Source: Saprospiraceae bacterium (GTDB taxonomy: Bacteria > Bacteroidota > Bacteroidia > Chitinophagales > Saprospiraceae). Taken from it: a stretch of 64,000 bases of DNA. Every line of letters begins with the position of its first letter. Position 1 is the first letter of the stretch. The notes under the pieces were generated by a model, which saw only the letters and a program-made list of their open reading frames with translations, did not search any database and had not been told where the DNA came from. The DNA lies in the NCBI GenBank assembly GCA_019187225.1, contig JABAQQ010000002.1, positions 178,911 to 242,910 of the forward strand. The letters run 5' to 3'. Below, one piece after another: positions 18,901 through 26,859 of this stretch. Made by a program: the position numbers and the translations under genes.

Positions 18901-19693
18901 CGGCAAAAAACTCGCCACAGCTTCTTCCGACAACAGCGCCAAAATCTGGGATGTTGCCTCCGGTAAAGAATTGTTGACACTGGCAGGCCACGAAAAGTGG
19001 GTCAACGGCGTCGCTTTTTCTCCCGACGGCAAGCAGCTGGCAACGGTCTCGCATGACAACACGGCTAAAATCTGGGATGTGGAACGCGGGAAAGCCTTAC
19101 TGACACTAAAAGGGCATACGCATTGGGTACTGAGTGTTGCCTTTTCACCCGACGGAAAACGGTTGGCAACAGGAGCGGAGGACAACACGATCAAAATCTG
19201 GAATGCAGAAAACGGCAACCTGTCCATGACACTCGAAGGACATGACAACTCCGTTAGCGGCGTGGCGTTTTCGCCCGATGGAAAACGATTGGCAACGGCT
19301 TCATACGACTTCACCGCCAAAATATGGGAACTCGACGCGGATGCCATTATTCAGAAAATACGCCGGGAGCGGCGGCTTTCGACCATCACACAAGTGCAAC
19401 TTGACGACTGGAACCTGGAGTCTTTACTCGATATTCAGTCAGGCAATGAGGAACGCCTTTGCCAATCCGGGGAACTCTGGCAGATACTGGCGTTCGCCGA
19501 TCTCAGTATGCAAAATACCAGTGCTGCACCCGATTATGCCCGCGCTGCCCGTTTGTATCAATTTGCTGCCGAAAGTGGAGATACTGCGGTCAGGAAACAA
19601 ATTGTCTCCCGCCTCCGCTATCTGGAAGAGCAGGGTGTCAACTACCCCGATCTTGTGCACCTTCGAACATTGCTTCAGGGAAGCGGACAATAG
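15908..19693 (+). CDS. nSTAND ATPase with transmembrane segment and 14 WD40 repeats
   Basis: Start chosen at ATG 15908, just after the SIR2-TIR stop; upstream in-frame codons overlap that gene. It has 1261 residues. Domain order: YPGLQPFEKKDAALFYGRE entry motif; P-loop SGMGKSS (50-56); Walker B LFILDQFEEVF (near 135-145); winged-helix-like region to about 430; a charged coiled coil; one membrane segment near 456-480; then 14 WD40 repeats (about 557-1150), enough for two seven-blade propellers; and a short helical tail. STAND proteins are signal-switched ATPases that oligomerise. With the preceding SIR2-TIR protein this resembles a sensor-effector immune pair. A fourfold CCCAATCA-type tract (16815-16845) lies inside the coding region. 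Confidence 0.88.
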   Translation: MTKMTHSYRYPGLQPFEKKDAALFYGRERESRDLYAQVMVEKLVVLFAKSGMGKSSLLNAGLAPLLDKTNLLPLRIRLSHVAVPLEEQFLQELERDELNGAVALDATLRQNGAPLWEQIKAAQFTKNGAAAVPLFILDQFEEVFTLYAPAQRQRFVEELADLANGNPPDGYLERLRARIAAGERIAVPALEASPRCKFIFAIRSDLLHLLNALTPLIPDIMRSRFELLPFGREQAEEAITLPAMLRDPARTFASPPFRYDDAALDTLIRFLSKDGTEDVESFQLQILCQYIERLMMGEKGAPSNHPITQSPNQQRLVTPALFGGQEGLNNILRNFYTDQIAALPAEKQLIAREIIEEQLITESGRRRSVAEDDLLHWRADHALLDDLEEMRLLRKEPRLKTFYYEICHDTLVPPILEKYKERQAEEDRLAELERRRQEQAERDAQLAAERRKRARFFRFMLYSLTLAALAVAAMVYAFIQRNAAERDKRRAFANDIAYKSKIALRNGDRTSAFRLAGFAHRYVDKDNPNVLYALMEAAYYNDHSDTTHRLPWNYNLEGHSRAVICVAASPDGKRLTTGSEDYTAKVWDLTTGAELLTLAGHTKAVTCAAFSPDGKLLATGSDDNTAIIWDTGNGREIRQLKGHKESVRGIAFSPDGKLLATGSDDNTVKIWDAATGEEAAPPLTGHSESVCSVVFSPDGRWLATGAEDNTAKIWRPGSNVEIRTFTGHKDYVRSVAFSPDGKWLATGSDDKTARIWDVESGKTQMIFREHTNFIRSVAFSPDGRRLATGSEDNSAKIWDMETGTEVMSLVGHADKVFGVAFIPAAPGDSTGSKTLATVSGDQTAKIWDLESRNEAIQLDGHEDFLSAVAFSPDGKKLATGSMDYTAKIWDLENGTAIQLEGHTDSIWGVAFSPDGKRLATASDDKTAKIWDAATGKVLMTLAGHSSWVNSVAFSPDGKKLATTSSDNTAIIWNLSDGKAIKTLTGHGAQVNSVAFSPDGKKLATASSDNSAKIWDVASGKELLTLAGHEKWVNGVAFSPDGKQLATVSHDNTAKIWDVERGKALLTLKGHTHWVLSVAFSPDGKRLATGAEDNTIKIWNAENGNLSMTLEGHDNSVSGVAFSPDGKRLATASYDFTAKIWELDADAIIQKIRRERRLSTITQVQLDDWNLESLLDIQSGNEERLCQSGELWQILAFADLSMQNTSAAPDYARAARLYQFAAESGDTAVRKQIVSRLRYLEEQGVNYPDLVHLRTLLQGSGQ
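16815..16845 (+). repeat. 8-bp microsatellite inside the STAND gene
   Basis: Almost four copies of CCCAATCA in the reading frame, coding a SNHPITQSPNQ linker. One unit gained or lost would shift the frame and remove the membrane segment and all WD40 repeats. Confidence 0.85.
17572..19330 (+). repeat. Tandem WD40 repeat block (14 units)
   Basis: Units of about 42 codons, each with GH..., VAFSPDGK, LATGS.D.TAKIWD. Many units are nearly identical in protein sequence. Unit 7 carries a short insertion (IPAAPGDSTGSK). The block can recombine within itself. Confidence 0.9.
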
Positions 19694-19700
19694 AAGGAGG

Positions 19701-19785
19701 CGGACATTGGATTTTTGACAATGGACATTTGACTAAATGATTGGTTTCCAAGCCCAAATGTCCAACGTCCAACGTCAATTTGTTC
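19701..19785 (+). repeat. Dispersed palindromic repeat, copy 1
   Basis: An ~85-bp intergenic element of the form GGACATTGGATTTTTGACA ... AAATGATTGGTT ... GTCCAACGTC. Its ends are inverted repeats of each other. Related copies lie at 29224-29312 and 32031-32121. It fills the gap between the convergent STAND and YfhO genes and may form a hairpin in RNA. Confidence 0.8.
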
Positions 19786-19786
19786 C

Positions 19787-22357
19787 TTATCTCTTCCCTT
19801 TTTTGCCAGCTCCCTTTACCGGTGCTGCCGGCGCTGTCCTTTGCGGTTTTTCCTTTTTCTCCGGCTCCACATCGGCCAGTTGGTTCGGGTCGCCCAGCGG
19901 ATGACGGCGATACCACAGGAACAAGCCGCCGAAGAACAGCAGTAGTGCCAGTACCGAAGCGATCATCGAAATGGTTTCGCCGAGATAGAACGAACGCGGC
20001 TCGAAGCGCATCTCTAATTTTTGGTTCTGGCCGGCGGGCAGGCGCATGGCGCGCAGGAGGTAGTCTGCTTTGATGAGATCGGGTGCAGGCTGACCGTTGA
20101 GGTAACATTTCCAGCCCTTGGCCGGTGGGTACCACATTTCGGAGAATACAGCCAGTTGCTCCGTCGCAGCCGAGTATTCGTATTCCATCTTGTCGGGATG
20201 GTAACCCGTCAGACGGATGGCGGCGTTGCTGTCAGGTTGGATGTCCAGCCCGTTCAGAGCGGAAGCGAATGATTCCTGTACCACCGCGCTGTCGCGGAAA
20301 TTGAGGCGTGCGAGGGCTGTCAGTTCTTCGTCGCCGTTGGGAGCCGTTTTCCAACCTTTCACGAACCAGGCGTTGCCGAGCGCGGCGGGATTGGGTACCA
20401 CCTCTCCCGTGGGTTTTATCAGGTATTTGACGTTGAAAATGCCCGCGAGTTGGAGGATACCGGGCAGAAATCTTTCATCCTGCGGGTACACGTCGCCGAA
20501 GTATTTGTCCACCACATCCTGGTAACGCTGGAGTTTGGCGGCGTGGTAGCCGCTCATACTTTTATGAAAATAAGAGGCGGTAGAGTTGACGGTCATTTTG
20601 CCGCGCGCGTAGTCGAGCACGCGGTAATGAAGGTCTTTGTCCTGTTTTATCTGCAGGTCGAATATTTCTTCTTTCGGCGGCGCTGTTGCTTCTTTTTTAT
20701 TGACATAGTTGCTGGAATCGAGCGTGCGGTTGCAAACGAACCAATGATCGGTCAAAGCGAGTAGTGCGATGGCGCCAACTGTCAGGCTCGCTTTTACAGT
20801 GCCTTTCAGGTAAAACCAGATCAATGCGGCTGCGGCAAGAATGAAGCCGAGGGAGCGGAAAGCGTCGGCGCGTGCCATAGCCAGGCGGTCGGCTTCGAGC
20901 AATTCGGGTAAATTGGGTAGTTTGATCTGTTCGGCCAACTTCTGGTCGCGGTCCAGTACTTCCACCGGAGGGTTGTATATCAGATTGCCGAAAAGCGCTA
21001 TGACGAGGCAAATGAAGGCTGTCACACCCAGGCCAATATAAAGTGCGCGAACCTTGCGTTCTTTCGGAATATCCGGGTCGCACAATTTCTGCAACCCCAT
21101 CGCCGCCAGCGCAGCAAAACACAACTGACCCATACCCATAGCCATCGAAACCGCCCGGAATTTGTTGAACATCGGGAAATAATCGTAGAGGAGATGGTTG
21201 AGGAAAAAGTTTTTACCCCAGGCCAGCGATACCATGAACACTCCGCCCATCAGCAACCACCATTTGGTGCTTCCCGGAACGAGAAAAGCGCCCAGCAGGA
21301 ATAGAAAACATACGATAGCGCCGAAATAGATCGCCGTGCCGACGAATGGCTGGTCGCCCCAGTAAAACATGGAAGAGATTTGCCGCCCCACTTCTTTCTT
21401 TTCCGCCGCCGATCTTCCGCGTGCGATCAATTCGAAGAATTTTCCGCTTTGAACTGTTTCGTTGGCGCCGCCACCCTGGGCATGCGGCACGAGCAAAGTC
21501 AGGCTTTCACCCACGCCATAACTCCAACCGAACAAATAATCCTTATTCAAACCATCGCCCCGTGCTGCGTCTTTTTTCAGTTCCGATTTGCCGCGAATCG
21601 TTTCCTGGCTGTATTCCCAGGTTGGCCAGATGCGCGAAAGGTTGCAGGCAAAACCGATAGCAAGGGCAAATACCGATATGCCGAGTGCCTTGCCCCAGGA
21701 AGCGAAGGTCTTGTGGCGGAAAGCATCGGCGAACTGAACGAGGAAGTAGATGCCAACCAGCAACAAAGTGTAATAGGTGATCTGTACGTGGTTGGCATAC
21801 AATTGCATGGAAGTGAACAATGCCAGTAGCCCGCCGCCGAGCAAAAGCCGTCCGTTGAAGGCCAATACCGCTCCCGTGAGCACACCCGGCGCCAGCGCCA
21901 GTGCCGCCATTTTCGTCGAGTGTCCTGCTTCGAGAATGTCGATGTTGTAAGAAGTGATGCCGAAGGCCAAAGCGCCGAAAACCGCAACCCGCCAATCCGC
22001 TTTTAATACGCTGAGCAACAGATACAGACAAAACATCGCCACGAATACCTGTGCCCATGCCGCCGTATAGTCCGTCCACAGGAACAGCGATTTGTGGACG
22101 AATTTGGTGAGGTTGCCCTTCACCGACGAATAGATCTGATAAGCCGGCATGCCGCCGAACGGACTGTTGGTCCAAAGGGGCGCTTTCCCATCTTGTTCAA
22201 GATAATGGCGCGTTTCGGTTTGCATGGCGCGCGCGCGGTCGTTGTCGGGTTGTGGCAATACCTTGCCGCTGAAGGCATTGGGCGCAAAATAGACTGCCGA
22301 CACGAGCATCAAAATACCGACGGCGATGAGATGGGGGATCAGTTTTTTAAAATCCAT
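19787..22357 (-). CDS. YfhO-family integral membrane protein
   Basis: An 856-residue protein with many hydrophobic helices in its first 540 residues and another near the C-terminus (near 800), separated by a soluble domain (about 560-790). The start KKLIPHLIAVGILMLVSAVYF and the motif PFGGMPAYQ near residue 65 fit the YfhO family, related to GT-C type glycosyltransferases that use lipid-linked sugars. In Firmicutes YfhO acts in lipoteichoic acid glycosylation; in Bacteroidota the substrate is not known. The C-terminal tail is rich in lysine and proline. It is convergent with the STAND gene. Confidence 0.85.
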   Translation of the reverse strand: MDFKKLIPHLIAVGILMLVSAVYFAPNAFSGKVLPQPDNDRARAMQTETRHYLEQDGKAPLWTNSPFGGMPAYQIYSSVKGNLTKFVHKSLFLWTDYTAAWAQVFVAMFCLYLLLSVLKADWRVAVFGALAFGITSYNIDILEAGHSTKMAALALAPGVLTGAVLAFNGRLLLGGGLLALFTSMQLYANHVQITYYTLLLVGIYFLVQFADAFRHKTFASWGKALGISVFALAIGFACNLSRIWPTWEYSQETIRGKSELKKDAARGDGLNKDYLFGWSYGVGESLTLLVPHAQGGGANETVQSGKFFELIARGRSAAEKKEVGRQISSMFYWGDQPFVGTAIYFGAIVCFLFLLGAFLVPGSTKWWLLMGGVFMVSLAWGKNFFLNHLLYDYFPMFNKFRAVSMAMGMGQLCFAALAAMGLQKLCDPDIPKERKVRALYIGLGVTAFICLVIALFGNLIYNPPVEVLDRDQKLAEQIKLPNLPELLEADRLAMARADAFRSLGFILAAAALIWFYLKGTVKASLTVGAIALLALTDHWFVCNRTLDSSNYVNKKEATAPPKEEIFDLQIKQDKDLHYRVLDYARGKMTVNSTASYFHKSMSGYHAAKLQRYQDVVDKYFGDVYPQDERFLPGILQLAGIFNVKYLIKPTGEVVPNPAALGNAWFVKGWKTAPNGDEELTALARLNFRDSAVVQESFASALNGLDIQPDSNAAIRLTGYHPDKMEYEYSAATEQLAVFSEMWYPPAKGWKCYLNGQPAPDLIKADYLLRAMRLPAGQNQKLEMRFEPRSFYLGETISMIASVLALLLFFGGLFLWYRRHPLGDPNQLADVEPEKKEKPQRTAPAAPVKGAGKKGKR

Positions 22358-22450
22358 TTGTCTGAAAGTTGGACGGCTAAAATCTGTGTCGCCTCCGGTT
22401 GGTCTCCGGCGACCGGGGGCGAAGGTAGAGAAATGTTCATTTTCACAAAA

Positions 22451-23101
22451 TCACTTCATATTCAGCATCAGCATCCTCAGCGCTTCGGAAGGGATCTCAT
22501 GTCCGCCCTCGAAAGGCTTTTCTTCAAAGTCTACACCGTTCCTGTCTTCGATTTCCTGCAGGGCGGACAGGCGGTCGGGGGTCAGGAATGGGTCGCTCGT
22601 GCCGTAAATAAGATACAGGTTCTTGTCGGCCAGATAGTTGCGGTGGGCGGCATAATCCAGGTCCTCCGGCGGCAGACCGGCCCAAAGCACGAGATCGTGA
22701 AAATGCGGGTGATGGCGCAGCGCCCAGCGGCATATGGTGGCTGTCCCCTGCGAAAAACCGAGCAAGACGATGCGCGTGTCGTACGGAACCAGTTCGATGT
22801 GTTGGTTATACAGCGTTTGCAGGTACAGGGCGTAGTCGGCGATGGCGTCCTCGCGGTGGTGCCGTGTCATCCAGTTGGCTCCTACCGGCCCATCGAATCC
22901 CTTTTTATAAAAATGATTCAGACCCTCGGGGGCCAGCACGAGGGTATGGCCATTGTCGAGCAATTTAAAATTTTCCATGAATTCGGAAGCCAGTTGTGCA
23001 TAACCGTGGCAAACGATCCACATCTGACGGATGTGCATGCCCGGTTCACCCTGGCGGCAGTAGTGGGCTGTTCTGGAGACAGTGAGCTTGTGGTATTCCA
23101 T
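22451..23101 (-). CDS. Carboxylesterase/phospholipase-like alpha/beta hydrolase
   Basis: I start at ATG 23101 (MEYHKLTVS); the open frame extends upstream through a perfect palindrome but has no family similarity there. The protein has 216 residues. Motifs: IVCHGYAQ (oxyanion loop), APEGLNHFY, nucleophile LLGFSQGTATICRWA, an aspartate in YGTSDPFLT and a histidine in FEGGHEIPS. This matches the small cytoplasmic carboxylesterase/phospholipase family (type YpfH/EstB). Substrate unknown. Its start codon is 12 bp from the 76-bp palindrome, so expression or translation may be affected by that structure. Confidence 0.82.
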   Translation of the reverse strand: MEYHKLTVSRTAHYCRQGEPGMHIRQMWIVCHGYAQLASEFMENFKLLDNGHTLVLAPEGLNHFYKKGFDGPVGANWMTRHHREDAIADYALYLQTLYNQHIELVPYDTRIVLLGFSQGTATICRWALRHHPHFHDLVLWAGLPPEDLDYAAHRNYLADKNLYLIYGTSDPFLTPDRLSALQEIEDRNGVDFEEKPFEGGHEIPSEALRMLMLNMK

Positions 23102-23112
23102 TGTGTAAGGGG

Positions 23113-23188
23113 AATGGATTTGTTGCCGGGAAGCGCCATAAATTTTTTCGCGAAAAAATTTATGGCGCTTCCCGGCAACAAATCCATT
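23113..23188. repeat. Perfect 76-bp palindrome
   Basis: Every base from 23113 to 23150 pairs with its mirror position down to 23188, with no unpaired loop (centre TTTTTTCGCGAAAAAA). Arms carry TTGCCGGGAAGCGCC. It lies 12 bp upstream of the esterase start codon and 176 bp before the start of the divergent T9SS gene. Not terminator-like, because it sits at the 5' side of both genes. Confidence 0.95.
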
Positions 23189-23363
23189 TACAGATTTTAA
23201 ATATATCGGGCAAAATTGTGGTTCCCTATTGCTGCGCAAGGTAAGAAAAACGGCGATTTCAGGTAAAATACGTTTTTTGGTGTAGAGCATTGCATTTGAT
23301 TGTTGGTACTTTTGCTTGCCCTCCGATTCAGTGTCATGAAAAAACCGAACACATTTTTATTCC

Positions 23364-25328
23364 ATGCTTCGTTTTTGCGCCGCCTTCGTTTTATCCCTCC
23401 TTTTGTCGTCTCCAACAATTTTTGCCTGCGGATTCAATTTCGTAGGCGACTGTTCCACCAGTATTTCGCTGAAGATCAACGGTACCCAGGATAGTTTCGC
23501 CGTGGCGTCTTGTCCGGGTGTCTTGAAATTCGACGGCTTTGCCCTTGGCGATCTGCAATCGCTCTCCATTGCCCGCGTTAAAGCGACAACCTGGGAAAGT
23601 TGCCAGAACAACGTGTCCGGTGTGGCGCTTTTTTACCGCGTCTTCGAAAAGGGTTTTCCGGGCGGCTCCTGGCAAAGTATTGATCTTCAGGAGTATTACA
23701 ACACGCTGGTAGGACCGTACACGACGCGTTACCGCAGTGCGGACGCCGATCAGGATCTCACTGCCGGCCTGATTACAGGAAAAACCTATGTTCTTGAGAT
23801 TTATTACCGCGCAGAGGTAGACACCATCGGCGATGATTTCATCCCGGAAACCTTCCTTTTGCAAAACAACAACGGCGATAATTATCATTTTACTTTCCGC
23901 TATGGTGGCGCGGCGGCGCCTCCTTTTGTAGTGGCAACCACTAAAATTGTCCATGTACCATGTCATGGCGACAGCACCGGCGTGGCGGGGATAAGCGTTT
24001 ACGGTGACCAGAGCGGGCTGTTTTACCAGTGGTCTACCGGCGGCAACAATTACTGGATACTGAGCGAAATTCCCGCCGGGACGTATTCCGTAACCGTTAC
24101 CGGTGCAGGGGGGTATTCGGTGAGCGATACGATGGAAATCATGCAGCCTGCGCCGTTGACGAAGGTGGTAGATGCTGAAATATGCTTCGGAGACAGCTAT
24201 TCGCTGGGCGGGAAGGAATTCACGGAATCGGGAAATTTTTCAGTCGTTCTGGACGGTTCTCCGAACTGCGATACAGTGGTTGATCTGCATTTATCCGTAT
24301 TGAACCCCGCGCTCGCCCTGGAAGATCTGCCCGCGACGGCCGCAGTCACCTGCGCCCAGCCTGTGTTCGATCTTTGTGCCGGGACTTTGTCCAACACGAC
24401 CTTCCAATGGTTTCAAAACGACATTCCGACCGTGACGACTTCCTGTATTTCCGTCGCTGCCGGAGGAAATTATGAGATCACGGCGGCAACGGCCGGCACG
24501 TCTCTGACTTGTCCGGCTTCCACGTCCGTTCTTATTGAAGAACATCTGTTCCTATCCCCTCCACAGGTGTTCGGAGCAGCAGTGGGAACCCTCGGTTGCT
24601 CGCCCAACGACACTATTCATTTGGTGCTTCATGCCGTTACTTCAGCGGAAGAACCTGTATTTCAATGGATTTTGAATGGAAATGTGATTTCCACTGCTGA
24701 TTCCTGCATGATCGCAATTACCGGCCTTCCCGGCCCTTTTGAGATACCATCCGTCACCGTAACCGACAAATACGGCTGCTCTTCCACCCAGATCGAAGCG
24801 AACATCATTATAACTCAGCCTCCCCTTATGTTGCTTTCCCCTGAAGTGACAGACGCCTCCGGTCCCGACGCCAACGACGGAGCGATTCAACTGGACATAT
24901 TCGGAGGCAGTCCGCCCTTTGAAGTGAACTGGGACAACGGCGCTGCCGGAACTATGATCGAAAACCTCTCTCCCGGCACCTATTGCGCTGTCGTTTCGGA
25001 TGCGAACGGCTGCACTGTCTCTGTCTGCGCCACCGTTTTTTACACCGTTCGGGCCAGTGAACTTTCCGGTTCACCTTTGAAAGTTTTTCCCAACCCCGCC
25101 ATGGCCGGTGAGGCGCTGAATTTGGTATTGCCTGAAAATTTTATTGGGCAGGAAATTTCACTGGAAATACTTGACCTGCCGGGCCGCTCGTTATTGCGCC
25201 AGACGGTGCCGTTTCGCCCGGGGATCGTACAGGTTTACCTTCCGTTAAACGCGACTGCGGGCCTTGCGGTAATCCGGCTGACCGGAAAGAATGGTAAAAA
25301 CGCAATGGGCAGATTTACAATTCGTTAG
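23364..25328 (+). CDS. T9SS-sorted surface protein with SprB-like repeats
   Basis: A 654-residue protein with signal peptide (to about residue 19, FACGF). The middle has HGDSTGVAGISVYG, QWSTGGN, GTYSVTVTGAGG and SPGTYCAVVSDANGC motifs typical of SprB-type repeats of Bacteroidota adhesins, plus Ig-like segments (LPATAAVTCAQP, TFQWFQND). The C-terminus is a type A sorting domain (LKVFPNPAMAG, ILDLPGRSLL, AGLAVIRLTG). A TAnnTTTG-type -7 element (TACTTTTG, 23307-23314) precedes it by about 50 bp. The gene is divergent from the esterase across the palindrome. Probable role: surface adhesin. Confidence 0.85.
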   Translation: MLRFCAAFVLSLLLSSPTIFACGFNFVGDCSTSISLKINGTQDSFAVASCPGVLKFDGFALGDLQSLSIARVKATTWESCQNNVSGVALFYRVFEKGFPGGSWQSIDLQEYYNTLVGPYTTRYRSADADQDLTAGLITGKTYVLEIYYRAEVDTIGDDFIPETFLLQNNNGDNYHFTFRYGGAAAPPFVVATTKIVHVPCHGDSTGVAGISVYGDQSGLFYQWSTGGNNYWILSEIPAGTYSVTVTGAGGYSVSDTMEIMQPAPLTKVVDAEICFGDSYSLGGKEFTESGNFSVVLDGSPNCDTVVDLHLSVLNPALALEDLPATAAVTCAQPVFDLCAGTLSNTTFQWFQNDIPTVTTSCISVAAGGNYEITAATAGTSLTCPASTSVLIEEHLFLSPPQVFGAAVGTLGCSPNDTIHLVLHAVTSAEEPVFQWILNGNVISTADSCMIAITGLPGPFEIPSVTVTDKYGCSSTQIEANIIITQPPLMLLSPEVTDASGPDANDGAIQLDIFGGSPPFEVNWDNGAAGTMIENLSPGTYCAVVSDANGCTVSVCATVFYTVRASELSGSPLKVFPNPAMAGEALNLVLPENFIGQEISLEILDLPGRSLLRQTVPFRPGIVQVYLPLNATAGLAVIRLTGKNGKNAMGRFTIR

Positions 25329-25360
25329 CAACGGAAAGCATGAACAATCGCTCCAAAGTT

Positions 25361-25389
25361 TTGCTATTCCCGGTTTCTTTCTACTTTTG
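25361..25389 (+). promoter_or_regulatory. Bacteroidota-type promoter for the small lipoprotein
   Basis: TTG at 25361-25363 and TACTTTTG at 25382-25389 with an 18-bp gap, followed by the start codon at 25442. This matches the -33/-7 pattern of the phylum. Confidence 0.5.
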
Positions 25390-25441
25390 CACGATTTTCT
25401 AAACAAAACTTTCTTCTATCACTCTCAAAAATTTTCGAGAC

Positions 25442-25882
25442 ATGAGCAAAAAACTATTTCTCCTCCCGGCATTACTGGTTATGGCGGCCATTCTTTTCAC
25501 TCCTTCCTGTAAAGATGACAGCTGTGACATTGCTCAAAGCGACTTTACGGGCCAATACTCGGTAGTGGAAGACTGCTCTTCGAGCGCACCGGCTGCCTAC
25601 ACCGTAACGATTACTGCCGGCGCTTCCGAGTTCGACCTGAAATTGGCGAATGTGTGGGATAGCTTCACCAACGCCGTTGATGCGACGATTGATTGCGAGA
25701 CCATCACTATTCCCCGCCAGGAGCCGGACAACGACGATTTCTTCGTGGAAGGTTCGGGTACCCTGGAAAAAAGAGACAACGACGTGATCGTGATCACGAT
25801 CTCCTACACCGTGACGGATGAGACCGACCCGGCAAACATTGCTACTGATAACTGCACTTCGACGGTTTATACCAAACTGTAA
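25442..25882 (+). CDS. Small secreted lipoprotein, unknown
   Basis: A 146-residue protein with a lipoprotein signal (LFTPSC, lipid-attachment cysteine at 23) followed by KDDSCD. The mature part is beta-rich with YTVTITAGASEFDLKLANVW and NDVIVITISYTVTD, resembling small lipocalin-like or immunoglobulin-like lipoproteins common in Bacteroidota. Three or four further cysteines (DDSC, DC, DNC) could form disulfides. It has its own promoter and terminator, so it is a single-gene unit. Confidence 0.72.
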   Translation: MSKKLFLLPALLVMAAILFTPSCKDDSCDIAQSDFTGQYSVVEDCSSSAPAAYTVTITAGASEFDLKLANVWDSFTNAVDATIDCETITIPRQEPDNDDFFVEGSGTLEKRDNDVIVITISYTVTDETDPANIATDNCTSTVYTKL

Positions 25883-25918
25883 GAAAAACAAACGGTTACA
25901 ACCCATTTTGAATTGTTT

Positions 25919-25956
25919 GCGGGCCATTTCCTTCGGGGGGATGGCCCGTTTGTTTT
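25919..25956 (+). terminator. Terminator after the lipoprotein gene
   Basis: GGGCCAT (25921-25927) pairs with ATGGCCC (25941-25947), followed by a T-rich run. Confidence 0.7.
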
Positions 25957-26033
25957 CCGTATAGGAGCAACATCGTGAAAAACGGGGTGCAATTGTATTG
26001 TTACAAAATTCGGTGCGGCTCAGGTTAAAAAAA

Positions 26034-26066
26034 ATCCCGGATTTTTCGAACCGAAAAACCCGGGAT
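26034..26066 (-). terminator. Terminator of the coiled-coil gene
   Basis: ATCCCGGATTTTTCG (26034-26048) pairs with CGAAAAACCCGGGAT (26052-26066) with one mismatch. On the minus strand a run of eight T follows. It ends the minus-strand pair 26859-26099. Confidence 0.8.
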
Positions 26067-26098
26067 AGACGTGTTTAATCCTGATGAGAGGCGATCAA

Positions 26099-26551
26099 TT
26101 AATTGCCGCCGCCGCTTTTCATTTTTTCTTTCTTCTTCTCCGTAGAAGTAGGCGCGCCCTGCATCTTCTCTTTCTTTTCCTGCGTGTTTGCGCCACCTTC
26201 CATTTTATCTTTTTTCGGGTCGGTAGGCGGTGCAGAAGGTTGCGGCAACGGTTCTACGCTCGGGCCTTTGGAGCCGCCGGTTTTTTTGCCGCCGCTGGGC
26301 TTTTTGCCCGGTTTGGCAGCCGCTTCAGCTGCGCGTTGGGCCAGGATCTCGTCGAAACGGCGTTGCGCTTCCGTATTGATCTTGTCGGTGCATTCCTGTT
26401 CTTTCTGGGCGCGCAACTCGTCGAGTTTCATGGTGACCATTTGTTCGATTTCGGCCATTTGTTGTTCGCGCGTCTTTTTATCGAACGCGGAGAAGGTAAA
26501 GAACCCGGCAACGAGTGCAGATACGCCGAGCAGGAGCAATTTTTTATTCAT
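26099..26551 (-). CDS. Membrane-anchored coiled-coil protein with Lys/Pro/Gly-rich tail
   Basis: Start at ATG 26551 (MNKKLLLLGVSALVAGFF), which gives an N-terminal signal or anchor; the open frame upstream has no family features. Residues 25-70 are a charged coiled coil (REQQMAEIEQMVTMKLDELRAQ). The remaining ~75 residues are low complexity, rich in K, G, P and S (KKPSGGKKTGGSKG; EKKEKMQG). The function is unknown. It lies 62 bp behind a similar small lipoprotein and ahead of a good terminator, so the two form a small transcription unit. Confidence 0.7.
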   Translation of the reverse strand: MNKKLLLLGVSALVAGFFTFSAFDKKTREQQMAEIEQMVTMKLDELRAQKEQECTDKINTEAQRRFDEILAQRAAEAAAKPGKKPSGGKKTGGSKGPSVEPLPQPSAPPTDPKKDKMEGGANTQEKKEKMQGAPTSTEKKKEKMKSGGGN

Positions 26552-26613
26552 TGTTGCTAATTTTTTCAGTGAAGGTTTGAAATGAATGTCTTTGGAATCA
26601 TTTGCGGCGCAGG

Positions 26614-26859
26614 TTACTGAACCTGCCCTTGCGCGGCGGCATTTTCCTGGTCGAGTTGATTGACACGCTCCTGGACGCGGGTCTCGAAGTCGGCGTCGCA
26701 TTTAGCGTTCATTTCACTTTCGACTGCGGGGCGACCGGCTTCCACTTTTTTGGTGACTTCCGCGTCAAACTCTTCCTGCGTCAGCAGTTTTTCACCGCAG
26801 GAAGCCATGGAAAGTGTCAGCGCAGCACCGGCGATAATTCCGAAAAATGTTTTTTTCAT
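26614..26859 (-). CDS. Small lipoprotein with coiled coil
   Basis: An 81-residue protein with a lipobox (LSMASC, cysteine at 21). The rest is helical and charged (LTQEEFDAEVTKKVEA; DFETRVQERVNQLDQE). A TAnnTTTG element is present on the minus strand (26898-26905) upstream of the start. Followed by the coiled-coil gene on the same strand; the two proteins resemble each other in design and may act together at the envelope. Function unknown. Confidence 0.72.
   Translation of the reverse strand: MKKTFFGIIAGAALTLSMASCGEKLLTQEEFDAEVTKKVEAGRPAVESEMNAKCDADFETRVQERVNQLDQENAAAQGQVQ

Noticed and set aside
23113-23188. 76-bp palindrome as a transcription terminator
   Set aside because: It lies at the 5' ends of both flanking genes.
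22094-23200. Antisense open frame opposite YfhO and esterase genes
   Set aside because: It spans two real genes and a palindrome and has no domain.
22451-23290. Extended 5' end of the esterase (start at 23290)
   Set aside because: The extra 63 residues read through the palindrome and lack similarity to the family; ATG 23101 is the better start.
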